In this document: piece by piece, positions 1 to 7,750 of the stretch | Layout of the letters: each line of letters begins with the position of its first letter | Numbering within the stretch: the first letter of the stretch is position 1 | Position numbers and translations under genes: made by a program | Origin: Burkholderiales bacterium | Lineage (GTDB): Bacteria; Pseudomonadota; Gammaproteobacteria; Burkholderiales; JAEUMW01 | Direction: 5' to 3' | NCBI GenBank assembly: GCA_016791285.1 | Contig: JAEUMX010000283.1 | Span: forward strand, 1 to 13,074 | DNA: 13,074 bases | The notes under the pieces: generated by a model | The model's database searches: none | What the model was told of the DNA's origin: nothing | What the model saw: the letters and a program-made list of their open reading frames with translations, nothing else

Positions 1-1400
1 ATCGAGGGGAAGCGCAGGGTGAATCGAATGCCGAAACTGCCGCTCTCCGCCTGCGCCACCCCGCCGTGGAGCCGCATGATGGAATCGACGATGGCAAGCC
101 CCAGGCCGGCACCGTCACGGTCGTCCTCCCGCGGCTCGTTGCCCCGGGCGAAGCGCGTGAAGAGCCGCGGCAGCTCATCGGAACGGATCGGCGCCGGACA
201 GGAGTTGATCACCTCGAACACGGCGGCGTCCGCGGCAGATCGCGCGCGCACCACGATGCGATCACCTGGTGGCGCGTGGCGCACCGCATTCGAGAGCAGA
301 TTGGTGATCGCGCGCCGGATCATCAAGCGGTCGCCCCGCGCCACGGAGTGACCATGGATGACGATTTCCTGCGATCTTTCGGACGCCGCCGGTTCGAAAT
401 ACTCGGCAACGTTGGTGGCTTCCTGTGCGAGGTCGACCGTGTCGTCCGCCACCGTGAGCACCCCGCGGTCGGCGCGGGCCAGAAAGAGCATGTCCGACAC
501 CATCCGATCCAGGCGCTGGAGCTCTTCGAGGTTGGACAGCAGAGCCTCGCGGTACTCTTCGGCAGCGCGCGGCCGGGAGAGGGTTACCTGGGTCTGAAGC
601 AGCAGGTTGTGGATGGGTGTGCGCAGTTCGTGAGCGATGTCCGCGGAGAACTGTTCGAGCGCTCTGAAGCTGTCGCTGAGCCGCGCCAGCATGTGATTGA
701 TGCTCTCGGCGAGACCTCGGATCTCGGTCGGCGCGTCCTCCACGGCGAGCGCGGTGCCGAGCCCCTGAACCGTGATCTGCTCCGCACGCTCGGCGACGCG
801 GGCAATCGGCGCGAGACCACGGCGCGCCACGAAGAAGGCAAGGGCGCCACTCAGCAGGCTGCCGAACAGCCCGACCAGCGAGGCCGTCACGGCCTCGCCC
901 CGCAGCAAACGCTCCGAGTCGCTCACGTCGAGGGCGACGACGACCTCTACCGGTGCCGTCGAAGCTCCGGTCCACGGGTGCTGGACGCGCTTCAGCCACC
1001 AAGTGCGGTCGAGGCCCTCCACGGTGGCGAGGTCCGCGGTCGCTGGTGGCACGCCGGATCCGAGCCGTACTGCCGCAGCCGCGACCTCCGGTAGCGGTGC
1101 CACGATCCAGTCGTCGCCGACGCGCAGACCGACGCTCAGGTCAGGATGCGACATCAGCAGATCGCTCAGCCGTTCGCGGACCTCGTCCAGCCGATCGGGG
1201 GTGCCGGCGTCGTCCAGCAGGTGCTCGACGGTTCGCGTCTTCCCCTCTATGACTTCCGCATCGAGCGCCTCGACCTGCAGGCGCAGAGTGTGATAGAGGC
1301 TGGCCGTGACCGCGATCATGATGAGAGCCGAACCGCAGCAGAACAGCGTCACCAGCCGTGCGGTGAGCGACGAGCGGAAGCGGGGCGGCGAACCGTTCAT
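1..1400 (-). CDS. Heavy-metal-type sensor histidine kinase (CusS-like), 3' end outside window
   Basis: Membrane sensor kinase whose frame is open from the ATG at 1400 to the left edge, giving 466 codons without a stop. In order it shows a first membrane segment at about residues 14-36, a periplasmic sensing region to about 168, a second membrane segment at about 169-191, a HAMP linker, an H-box ([13 protein letters not shown]) with phospho-acceptor His257, an N-box ([12 protein letters not shown], about 365-376) and a G-box ([11 protein letters not shown], about 430-440). The HAMP-to-H-box layout and the VINS stretch near 397-400 resemble CusS/CopS/IrlS kinases, which are about 460-480 residues, so little is missing. 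Its ATG overlaps the regulator's TGA as ATGA, so the two are translationally coupled and are presumably partners. The ligand (copper, silver, zinc or other) cannot be read from the sequence, and no metal-efflux gene lies inside the window. Confidence 0.93.
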   Translation of the reverse strand, partial: MNGSPPRFRSSLTARLVTLFCCGSALIMIAVTASLYHTLRLQVEALDAEVIEGKTRTVEHLLDDAGTPDRLDEVRERLSDLLMSHPDLSVGLRVGDDWIVAPLPEVAAAAVRLGSGVPPATADLATVEGLDRTWWLKRVQHPWTGASTAPVEVVVALDVSDSERLLRGEAVTASLVGLFGSLLSGALAFFVARRGLAPIARVAERAEQITVQGLGTALAVEDAPTEIRGLAESINHMLARLSDSFRALEQFSADIAHELRTPIHNLLLQTQVTLSRPRAAEEYREALLSNLEELQRLDRMVSDMLFLARADRGVLTVADDTVDLAQEATNVAEYFEPAASERSQEIVIHGHSVARGDRLMIRRAITNLLSNAVRHAPPGDRIVVRARSAADAAVFEVINSCPAPIRSDELPRLFTRFARGNEPREDDRDGAGLGLAIVDSIMRLHGGVAQAESGSFGIRFTLRFPS

Positions 1401-2068
1401 GCGCGCTCCTCCAACACGTAGCCGAAGCCGCGCACGGTGTGAATCAGCTTGTTCGGATACGCGTCGTCGATCTTCGCGCGCAGGCGTCGGACCGCGACAT
1501 CGACCACGTTGGTATCGCTGTCGAAATTCATGTCCCACACCTGTTCCGCGATCAGCGTGCGCGACAGCACCTCCCCTTGGCGGCGCAGGAACAGCAGGAG
1601 CAGCGCGTACTCCTTGGCGGTGAGCTCGATGCGCTGCCCGGCCCGCTCCACGCGCCGCCGCATGAGGTGTACCGCCAGGTCCGCGACCCGCAGGACATCG
1701 GGTTCCTGCGTCTTCCCCCGCCGCAACAGCGCGCGAATGCGTGCGAGGAGCTCCGAGAAAGCGAAGGGCTTGACGAGATAGTCGTCGGCGCCGAGCTCGA
1801 GCCCGCGGACGCGATCTTCCACGCGGTCGCGGGCGGTCAGAAACAGCACCGGAGTCTGTCGCTCTTCGCGAATGCGCTCGAGCACCGACCACCCGTCCAG
1901 GTGCGGCAGCCCGATGTCGAGGATGATCAGGTCGTAGGCTTCGCTGCGGGCGTGGTGCAACGCGTCCATGCCGTTGCGCACCCAGTCGACCACGAAGCCG
2001 CTCTCGCCGAGCCCCTTGACCAGGTATTCGCCGGCCCTTCTCTCGTCTTCCGCCAGCAGCAAACGCAC
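1397..2068 (-). CDS. OmpR/PhoB-family response regulator, CusR/CopR-like
   Basis: Cytoplasmic DNA-binding regulator of 223 residues, the usual CusR size. The receiver domain (about 1-115) has the acidic pair at residues 7-8, phospho-acceptor Asp51 in LIILDIGLP, Thr78 and Lys100 in LVKPF. The winged-helix output domain (about 125-220) has the typical [10 protein letters not shown] and RRLRAKID segments and ends in [12 protein letters not shown] chose the GTG at 2068 because a GGAGG ribosome-binding site sits 7 bases upstream and translation then begins directly at the receiver strand (RLLLAEDE). The same frame is open upstream to an ATG at 2263, but that would add 65 low-complexity residues and cross the valS promoter. 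The gene is first in an operon with the sensor kinase and divergent from valS. Metal responsiveness is inferred from family resemblance. Confidence 0.93.
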   Translation of the reverse strand: MRLLLAEDERRAGEYLVKGLGESGFVVDWVRNGMDALHHARSEAYDLIILDIGLPHLDGWSVLERIREERQTPVLFLTARDRVEDRVRGLELGADDYLVKPFAFSELLARIRALLRRGKTQEPDVLRVADLAVHLMRRRVERAGQRIELTAKEYALLLLFLRRQGEVLSRTLIAEQVWDMNFDSDTNVVDVAVRRLRAKIDDAYPNKLIHTVRGFGYVLEERA

Positions 2069-2075
2069 CGTACCG

Positions 2076-2080
2076 CCTCC
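2076..2080 (-). promoter_or_regulatory. Shine-Dalgarno site that fixes the response-regulator start
   Basis: GGAGG on the minus strand, 7 bases before the GTG at 2068. It is the strongest ribosome-binding site in this gap and supports the GTG over the in-frame upstream ATG. Confidence 0.75.
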
Positions 2081-2191
2081 GCCGCGTATAGGAGGCAACT
2101 CCGACGTAACCTTATTGCTATCGACCCGAGCAAACCCGAGTGGTTCGTCCGTCTTCGCGCCCGTGCGCGTCGCCGCCGTTGCCTCATCCGC

Positions 2192-2197
2192 TATAAT
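2192..2197 (+). promoter_or_regulatory. -10 element of the valS promoter
   Basis: A perfect TATAAT inside CTATAATCCC, 31 bases before the valS ATG, which would give a leader of about 25 bases. No good -35 is visible at 16-18 bases spacing (the 17-bp position reads GTCGCC), so the promoter leans on its -10. The site lies in the 160-base divergent gap between the regulator and valS. Confidence 0.6.
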
Positions 2198-2228
2198 CCC
2201 GGCCTCGCCTGTGCCCCGATCCCTGAAC

Positions 2229-4991
2229 ATGGAGCTGCCCAAGAGCTTCGAGCCCGACGCCATCGAGCGCCGCTGGTATCCCGAATGGGAAGCGCGCGGC
2301 TACTTTACCGCCGCCTTCGCGCCCGGCCAACCCGCCTTCTGCATCCTGCTGCCGCCCCCCAACGTGACCGGCACGCTGCACATGGGGCACGCGTTCCAGC
2401 ACACGTTGATGGACGCGCTGATCCGCTATCACCGCATGCTGGGCGACAACACGCTGTGGCAGGCGGGCACCGACCACGCGGGCATCGCGACCCAGATCGT
2501 GGTCGAGCGGATGCTCGAGCGCGAGCGCACGTCGCGCGCCGCGCTCGGCCGCGACGCGTTCGTCGATCGGGTATGGGCGTGGAAGGAGGAATCCGGCTCC
2601 ACCATCACGCGCCAGATGCGGCGGCTGGGCACCTCGTGCGACTGGTCGCGCGAGCGCTTCACGATGGACGAGGGATTGTCGCGGACCGTGACCGAGGTCT
2701 TCGTGCGCCTCTACCGCGAAGGGCTCATCTACCGCGGCAAACGGCTGGTGAACTGGGACCCCAAGCTCGGCACCGCGGTGTCCGATCTCGAAGTGGAAAG
2801 CGTCGAGGAACAGGGCAGCCTGTGGCACATCCGCTATCCGCGCGTCGATGGCAAGGGCCATGTGGTGGTCGCAACCACGCGCCCCGAGACCATGCTGGGC
2901 GACGTCGCGGTCGCGGTACATCCCGAGGACGATCGCTACCGCGATCTAATCGGGCAGGCCGTGCATCTGCCCTTGACCGACCGCACGATTCCGGTGATCG
3001 CGGATGCCTATGTCGATCGCGAGTTCGGCACCGGCTGCCTCAAGATCACACCGGCGCACGACTTCAACGACTGGCAGATCGGGCAGCGGCACAAGCTGCA
3101 CCCGATCGGCATCCTGACCCTCGATGCGAAGCTGAACGAACACGCGCCCCCGAAGTACCGCGGGCTCGATCGCTTCGAAGCGCGGCGGCGCGTCGTTGCC
3201 GATCTCGATGCGTCGGGTCTGCTGGAGGACGTGCAGCCCCACAAGCTGATGGTGCCACGCTGCGGGCGCACGAACGAGATCGTCGAGCCCATGCTCACGG
3301 ACCAGTGGTACGTGAACATGGAATCGCTCGCGCAGCTCGGGCTGCACTGCGTCGCCTCGGGCGAGGTGCGCTTCGTCCCGGAGAACTGGACCACCACCTA
3401 CGACCAGTGGCTCATCAACATCCAGGACTGGTGCATCTCGCGCCAGCTCTGGTGGGGCCATCGCATCCCGGCGTGGTACGACACGGACGGCAACGTGTAC
3501 GTGGCCCACGACGAAGCCGAGGCGCGCGAGCTGGCGGGCGGCGGACCGTTGGTTCAGGACGAGGACGTGCTCGACACCTGGTTCTCGTCCGCGCTCTGGC
3601 CGTTCTCGACGCTCGACTGGACACCGGAGTATCCCGAGAAGAGCAACCCCGCGCTCGACCTCTATCTGCCCTCCTCCGTGCTCGTCACCGGCTTCGACAT
3701 CATCTTCTTCTGGGTCGCGCGCATGGTGATGATGACCAGGCACGTCACCGGCAAGGTGCCGTTCCACGAGGTCTACGTGACCGGCCTCGTGCGCGATTCC
3801 GAAGGCCAGAAGATGTCGAAGTCGAAAGGCAACATCCTCGACCCGATCGACCTCATCGACGGCATCGCCCTCGATGCGCTCATCGAGAAGCGCACCTACG
3901 GCCTGATGAATCCGAAGCAGGCCGGCGAGATCGAGCAGACGACGCGCCGCCAGTTCCCTAACGGCATCCCCGCCTTCGGCACCGACGCGCTGCGCTTCAC
4001 CTTCGCGAGCCTCGCGACTCACGGCCGCGACATCAAGTTCGACCTGGCCCGCTGCGAGGGCTATCGCAATTTCTGCAACAAGCTCTGGAACGCCACGCGG
4101 TTCGTGCTGATGAACTGCGCAGGCAAGGATACGGGTGTCCACGAGTCGCTGCCGTGTGAGCTCACGCAGGCCGACCGCTGGATCGTCTCGATGCTGCAGC
4201 GGACCGAGGAGCAGATGCACCGGGCGTTGCGCGAATACCGCTTCGACATGGCCGCGCGCGCCCTCTACGAATTCGTGTGGGACGAGTACTGCGACTGGTA
4301 CGTGGAATTCGCCAAGGTGCAGCTCCAGAATGGAGACGAGAAGCAGCAGCGTGGCACGCGGCGCACGCTGGTGCGGGTGCTGGAGACGACGCTGCGCCTC
4401 GCGCATCCGGTCATCCCCTTCATCACCGAGGAACTGTGGCAGAAGGTCGCGCCGCTCGCTGGGACAGCGGGCGCGAGCGTCATGATCCAGCCGTACCCGC
4501 AGCCGGAGTCGTCGAAGATCGACACAGCCGCAGAAGCGTTCATCGCGCGTGCGAAAGAGCGCATCAACGCGTTGCGCGGACTGCGTTCCGAGATGGGTCT
4601 CTCTCCGGCCCAGAAGGTCGCAGGTGTCTGCGCGGGCGACGCGATATCGCTCGTGGCTTTCCGGCCCTACGCCATGGCGTTGGCGCGCCTGTCGAGCCTC
4701 GAGGTGGTGGATGACCTGCCGGCGACGGACGCACCGGTCGCCATCGCGGGTGATGCCCGTCTCATGCTGAAGGTGGAGATCGACGTCGGCGCGGAACGCG
4801 ATCGCATCGGCAAGGAGATCGCGCGCGTCGAAGCGGAGATCGCGAAGGCGCAGGGCAAGCTCGGCAACGCGGGCTTCGTCGAGCGCGCGCCGGCAGCAGT
4901 CGTGCAGCAGGAGCGGGACCGCCTCGCAGGCTTCACCGGCACGCTCGAGAAGCTGCGCGGCCAGCTCGGCCGGCTGACCGCAGACGCCTGA
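2229..4991 (+). CDS. valS: Valine--tRNA ligase
   Basis: Class I aminoacyl-tRNA synthetase that charges tRNA(Val) in the cytoplasm; essential for translation. The product is 920 residues, close to the 951 of the E. coli enzyme. The Rossmann-fold HIGH-type motif is HMGH at residues 51-54 in [15 protein letters not shown]. The CP1 editing insertion carries [10 protein letters not shown] from about residue 216 and ITPAHDFND further on. The KMSKS loop is intact at residues 528-532. An anticodon-binding helical domain follows, and the last 80 or so residues form the charged, ValRS-specific C-terminal coiled coil. The ATG at 2229 ([10 protein letters not shown]) matches the normal ValRS N-terminus; the frame is open further upstream but that extension is not conserved-looking and overlaps the promoter. 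The MFS gene follows after 28 bases. Confidence 0.98.
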   Translation: MELPKSFEPDAIERRWYPEWEARGYFTAAFAPGQPAFCILLPPPNVTGTLHMGHAFQHTLMDALIRYHRMLGDNTLWQAGTDHAGIATQIVVERMLERERTSRAALGRDAFVDRVWAWKEESGSTITRQMRRLGTSCDWSRERFTMDEGLSRTVTEVFVRLYREGLIYRGKRLVNWDPKLGTAVSDLEVESVEEQGSLWHIRYPRVDGKGHVVVATTRPETMLGDVAVAVHPEDDRYRDLIGQAVHLPLTDRTIPVIADAYVDREFGTGCLKITPAHDFNDWQIGQRHKLHPIGILTLDAKLNEHAPPKYRGLDRFEARRRVVADLDASGLLEDVQPHKLMVPRCGRTNEIVEPMLTDQWYVNMESLAQLGLHCVASGEVRFVPENWTTTYDQWLINIQDWCISRQLWWGHRIPAWYDTDGNVYVAHDEAEARELAGGGPLVQDEDVLDTWFSSALWPFSTLDWTPEYPEKSNPALDLYLPSSVLVTGFDIIFFWVARMVMMTRHVTGKVPFHEVYVTGLVRDSEGQKMSKSKGNILDPIDLIDGIALDALIEKRTYGLMNPKQAGEIEQTTRRQFPNGIPAFGTDALRFTFASLATHGRDIKFDLARCEGYRNFCNKLWNATRFVLMNCAGKDTGVHESLPCELTQADRWIVSMLQRTEEQMHRALREYRFDMAARALYEFVWDEYCDWYVEFAKVQLQNGDEKQQRGTRRTLVRVLETTLRLAHPVIPFITEELWQKVAPLAGTAGASVMIQPYPQPESSKIDTAAEAFIARAKERINALRGLRSEMGLSPAQKVAGVCAGDAISLVAFRPYAMALARLSSLEVVDDLPATDAPVAIAGDARLMLKVEIDVGAERDRIGKEIARVEAEIAKAQGKLGNAGFVERAPAAVVQQERDRLAGFTGTLEKLRGQLGRLTADA

Positions 4992-5019
4992 CGCGAGCAG
5001 GCCAGGCGAGGGGCGCCAG

Positions 5020-6276
5020 ATGACGCCCGCGCTGCGCGCTTTCCGCCACCGCAACTTCCGCATCTTCTTCGCCGGGCAACTGGTCTCGGTGGTCGGCACG
5101 TGGCTGCAGATGGTCGCCATGAGCTGGCTCGTGTATCGCCTCACCGGGTCGGCCTTCATGCTCGGTGTGGCTGCCGCCGCGCAGCAGATCCCTGTGCTCT
5201 TTCTGGCGCCGATCGCCGGCGTGGTCGCGGACCGGGTCAACCGCCAGCGCCTGCTCCTTGCGACCCAGGCCGCTGCGAGCATTCAGGCCAGCCTGCTCGC
5301 GATGCTCGCTCTTGGCGGCCACCTGACGGCCTGGCAGGCGGTCGGGTTTGCCCTCGTCTACGGCGCCATTCACGCGTTCGAGACGCCCGCCCGCCAGGCA
5401 TTTCTGCTCGAGCTGGTGCAGGATACGGCGGACCTGCCGAATGCCATCGCGCTGCAATCGATGATGTTCAACGGCGCGCGCTTTATCGGCCCCTCGCTCG
5501 CCGGCCTCATTCTCGCGGCATCCAGTGAAGGCTGGTGCTTCCTGCTCAATGCCGTCTCCTACTTCGCGACGATGATCGCCTATTCGGTCATCCGCGTGGG
5601 CATCCGGCCTTCGACTGGAGGTCTGGGTAACTGGATGGCGGATCTCGCAGCGGGAGTGCGCTACGCCCTCGGCTTTGTCGGTACCCGCTATCTGCTCGCA
5701 CTCGTCGCGCTCATCTCCTTCTTCAGCGCGCCGTGGCAGCCACTGATGCCGAAGTTCGCGGTCGAGACGTTCGCGGGCTCGTCGCGCACGCTCGGATTCT
5801 TGATCGGTGCAGTTGGACTGGGAGCGCTTGCCGCGACGGTGGTGCTCGCCCGGCGCGCGTCGGTGCGCGGCCTGAGCGGCGCGATCGCCACCGCATTGAC
5901 GGCGGCGGGAATCGCCTTCGCGCTCTTCGCACTCTCGAGCCACTACGCGCTTTCGATCGGGCTGCTCGCCGTTTTCGGATTCGGTCTCGTGTTCTCGATG
6001 GCGGGCTGCAATACCATCCTCCAGACCCTCGTCGACGAAGACAAGCGCGGCCGAGTGATGAGCCTCCACGTCATGGCGTTCCTCGGCATCGCGCCGATCG
6101 GCAACTTCGTCGGGGGCGCTGTCTCCGAAAGAATCGGCGTGCAGTGGACGGTGTTCGCCTGCGGTATCGCGATTGCGTGTGCGGGACTCTGGTTTACGTT
6201 TGGCCGCGGGCCGTGGAAAAAGGCGGTGCACGAGGCTTACGTAAGACGGGGCATCGTCCCCGACCCGCAGGAGTAG
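5020..6276 (+). CDS. MFS transporter, EntS/MFS_3-like exporter
   Basis: Inner-membrane protein of 418 residues with a hydrophobicity pattern consistent with about 12 membrane segments. The N-terminus (RHRNFRIFFAGQLVS) and the loop motif between helices 2 and 3, GVVADRVNRQR at about residues 67-77, are typical of the major facilitator branch that includes EntS and the MFS_3 (DUF894) drug or siderophore exporters. A second ETPARQAF stretch after helix 4 supports the same branch. The substrate cannot be assigned. The start at 5020 has a GCGAGGGG purine stretch just upstream. The short gap after valS suggests read-through from that promoter, though a separate promoter cannot be excluded. It converges on hslR with stop codons only 10 bases apart. 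Confidence 0.9.
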   Translation: MTPALRAFRHRNFRIFFAGQLVSVVGTWLQMVAMSWLVYRLTGSAFMLGVAAAAQQIPVLFLAPIAGVVADRVNRQRLLLATQAAASIQASLLAMLALGGHLTAWQAVGFALVYGAIHAFETPARQAFLLELVQDTADLPNAIALQSMMFNGARFIGPSLAGLILAASSEGWCFLLNAVSYFATMIAYSVIRVGIRPSTGGLGNWMADLAAGVRYALGFVGTRYLLALVALISFFSAPWQPLMPKFAVETFAGSSRTLGFLIGAVGLGALAATVVLARRASVRGLSGAIATALTAAGIAFALFALSSHYALSIGLLAVFGFGLVFSMAGCNTILQTLVDEDKRGRVMSLHVMAFLGIAPIGNFVGGAVSERIGVQWTVFACGIAIACAGLWFTFGRGPWKKAVHEAYVRRGIVPDPQE

Positions 6277-6286
6277 CGTCGGGCGC

Positions 6287-6691
6287 TCAGTCGCCGTCGG
6301 TCAAACGGTCCAGCTGGCGGCGGTCGCGCTTGGTCGGGCGACCCTGCAGGGCGGCCGAGGGATCGAGCTCGGTCCGATGCTCTGCCACCTTCGCCTGGCG
6401 CGCGAGGCGGCTCTCCTCCGATTCCTCGTAGAGCAGGCGTGCCACCGTGGCGGGGCCGCGGCGAACGGACAGGGCCTGCACGGTGATGTGCCATTCGTAG
6501 ACTCCGATACGGATCTCCAGGCGATCACCTGCCTTGAGCGCCCGCGCCGGCTTGACCCGCTCCCCGTTCAGCCTGACGTGTCCGCCTTCGACCGACTCCT
6601 GAGCCAGCCCGCGCGTCTTGAAAAAGCGGGCAGCCCAGAGCCACCGGTCGAGGCGCACCGCGGTCGGTGCGGCAAGTACGTCCGGTGTCAC
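6287..6691 (-). CDS. hslR: Hsp15-like ribosome-associated S4-domain RNA-binding protein
   Basis: Small basic protein of 134 residues, matching E. coli Hsp15 (133). The S4 RNA-binding fold covers about residues 12-75, beginning VRLDRWLWAARFFKTR and including GGHVRLNGERVKP. The conserved LLYEESEES segment follows, and the tail is charged and basic (RPTKRDRRQLDRL). Hsp15 is known to bind free 50S subunits that carry a blocked nascent chain and to help recycle them. The start is GTG at 6691, and its GTGA overlaps the TGA of the upstream GST gene, indicating coupled translation. A second in-frame GTG at codon 12 would begin exactly at VRLDRWLW, so the first 11 residues are less certain. Confidence 0.93.
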   Translation of the reverse strand: MTPDVLAAPTAVRLDRWLWAARFFKTRGLAQESVEGGHVRLNGERVKPARALKAGDRLEIRIGVYEWHITVQALSVRRGPATVARLLYEESEESRLARQAKVAEHRTELDPSAALQGRPTKRDRRQLDRLTDGD

Positions 6692-7404
6692 GTCGCACAG
6701 ACCCCTTCAGGGTAGTAGCGCGCCTTCATCCGCGCGCAGTAGGCCTCGAGCTGCGGATACCCCTGCGCGTGCGCCTTCAGCGGCGTCTCGAGTGGCACCC
6801 AGAGCAGATTCGCGAGCGACGCGTACGCACTCGCATCCAGCGAGCTCGGCTGCTCGCCCAGGCAATACGGCTTGTCGCCGAGAAAATCGGCCAGCGCCGT
6901 GATATCGGCTTTGCCGATTGCGCAAATCTCGTCCGGACTGTGGCGTCCCAGGCCGTGCCCCCAGATTTCCTTGCGCATGCCGCGCCTCGCGACTGCGGGA
7001 ATCAGGTCGCGCAGCACGGGCGGCAGTCCCCCGAAGAACGCGCTGCGGGTCAGTGCCCAGCCTTCGGGTGTGAACCATCGGTTGTAGACGATTGCCCAGT
7101 ACAGGTTCTCCTCGAGCAAGCGCCGGAAAGCCAGCGCGATCGCGTGTTCCTCCGGGGTGAGACGGGCGTCGAGCCGATCGCCATAGCGGTTCTTCAGGTA
7201 GTCGATGATGAATCCCGAATCGGCCACGACGCGCCCGTCGTCTTCGATCCAGGGCATCTTTCCCTTCGGGGCCTTCAGGATGTTCGCGCGCGGGGCGAGC
7301 CGGTATTCGAGGCCGGCCATCCGCAGGTAGGTCTCGACCTTCATGCAGAAGGTGCTGGCATTCGGCAGTCCGAAAGCGGGGTCGAACTGGAACAGAGTAA
7401 TCAT
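6688..7404 (-). CDS. Glutathione S-transferase-like protein, metaxin/Fax type
   Basis: Protein of 238 residues with a thioredoxin-fold N-terminal half (about 1-76) and a helical C-terminal half. The N-terminus (NASTFCMKVETYLRMAG, Cys20 in the helix-1 position), KMPWIEDDG with the likely cis-Pro51, and VADSGFIIDYL resemble the GST_N_4/GST_C_6 group that includes metaxins and failed-axon-connections proteins rather than classical detoxifying GSTs. The C-terminal half carries CLGEQPSSLDASAYA (about 181-195), the family's conserved DA-containing helix. Enzymatic activity and substrate are unknown. It lies 39 bases after tusA and overlaps hslR by four bases, so it is the middle gene of a probable three-gene operon. 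The ribosome-binding site is weak (GGCGG directly before ATG). Confidence 0.87.
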   Translation of the reverse strand: MITLFQFDPAFGLPNASTFCMKVETYLRMAGLEYRLAPRANILKAPKGKMPWIEDDGRVVADSGFIIDYLKNRYGDRLDARLTPEEHAIALAFRRLLEENLYWAIVYNRWFTPEGWALTRSAFFGGLPPVLRDLIPAVARRGMRKEIWGHGLGRHSPDEICAIGKADITALADFLGDKPYCLGEQPSSLDASAYASLANLLWVPLETPLKAHAQGYPQLEAYCARMKARYYPEGVCAT

Positions 7405-7443
7405 CCGCCGGAGCTCGACACCGCAGTGCGAACGACCTGGGTG

Positions 7444-7671
7444 CTATCTCTTCTTCATGTAGAACCGAAACTCACCGCCTTGCTCTTCGGACGACAGCAG
7501 CTCATTCCCGGTCTGCCTGGAGAACGCCTGGAAATCCTTGACCGCGCCAGGGTCCGTTGCGAGGATCTTGAGCACCTGTCCCGGCGACATGTCGCTCAGC
7601 GCCTTCTTGCAGCGAAGAATCGGCAGCGGGCAGTTGAGCCCGCGCGCGTCGAGTTCCTTGTCGTGGTTCAT
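7444..7671 (-). CDS. tusA: TusA-family sulfurtransferase
   Basis: 75-residue cytoplasmic sulfur carrier. The defining motif is intact: LDARGLNCPLPIL with Cys14 in the CPxP context, where a persulfide is formed and passed on. The rest follows the two-layer SirA/TusA fold, with LKILATDPGAVKDF and a C-terminal FRFYMKKR strand. TusA serves 2-thiouridine tRNA modification in many bacteria and sulfur transfer in sulfur oxidisers; the sequence alone does not separate the two. A GGAG site sits 6 bases before the ATG and a TATAAT element lies upstream, making this the first gene of the tusA-gst-hslR unit. Confidence 0.93.
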   Translation of the reverse strand: MNHDKELDARGLNCPLPILRCKKALSDMSPGQVLKILATDPGAVKDFQAFSRQTGNELLSSEEQGGEFRFYMKKR

Positions 7672-7712
7672 GCGGGACTCCGTGACGATCGTGTAGCGGC
7701 AGCGCGAAGGGG

Positions 7713-7718
7713 ATTATA
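7713..7718 (-). promoter_or_regulatory. -10 element of the tusA operon promoter
   Basis: Perfect TATAAT on the minus strand within CTATAATCCC, the same decamer as at valS, about 42 bases before the tusA ATG. The -35 region is weak (GCCTGC at 17-bp spacing). A GGCGC/GCGCC inverted repeat at 7719-7734 fills the spacer; whether it is an operator or chance in GC-rich DNA is unclear. Confidence 0.55.
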
Positions 7719-7750
7719 GGCGCTGCGAGGCGCCCGCAGGCACGGCCGTA

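Noticed and set aside
66..1094. Plus-strand open frames antisense to the sensor kinase
   Set aside because: The minus-strand kinase frame is continuous from 1400 to the left edge with all histidine-kinase boxes; the opposite frames show no domain.
2084..2089. TATACG on the minus strand as a -10 for the response regulator
   Set aside because: Transcription would start inside the Shine-Dalgarno region, and the -35 position (AAGGTT) does not match.
2091..2102. GGAG-GCAA-CTCC dyad upstream of the regulator as a metal-regulator box
   Set aside because: The arms are only 4 bases and do not match any regulator box I can name with confidence.
1439..3961. 840-codon plus-strand open frame spanning the regulator and valS
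   Set aside because: It runs antisense to the response regulator and then out of frame through valS. Its composition is Arg/Ala/His-rich and low complexity.
2946..5282. Long minus-strand open frame of 778 codons antisense to valS
   Set aside because: It mirrors valS, which has all family motifs. The product is rich in Arg, His, Val and Glu with no recognisable domain, as expected of an antisense frame in GC-rich DNA.
6259..6283. CCCGAC/GTCGGG inverted repeat between the convergent MFS and hslR genes, considered as a bidirectional terminator
   Set aside because: The stem is only 6 bp with a 13-base loop, overlaps the MFS stop codon and has no T-run on either strand.
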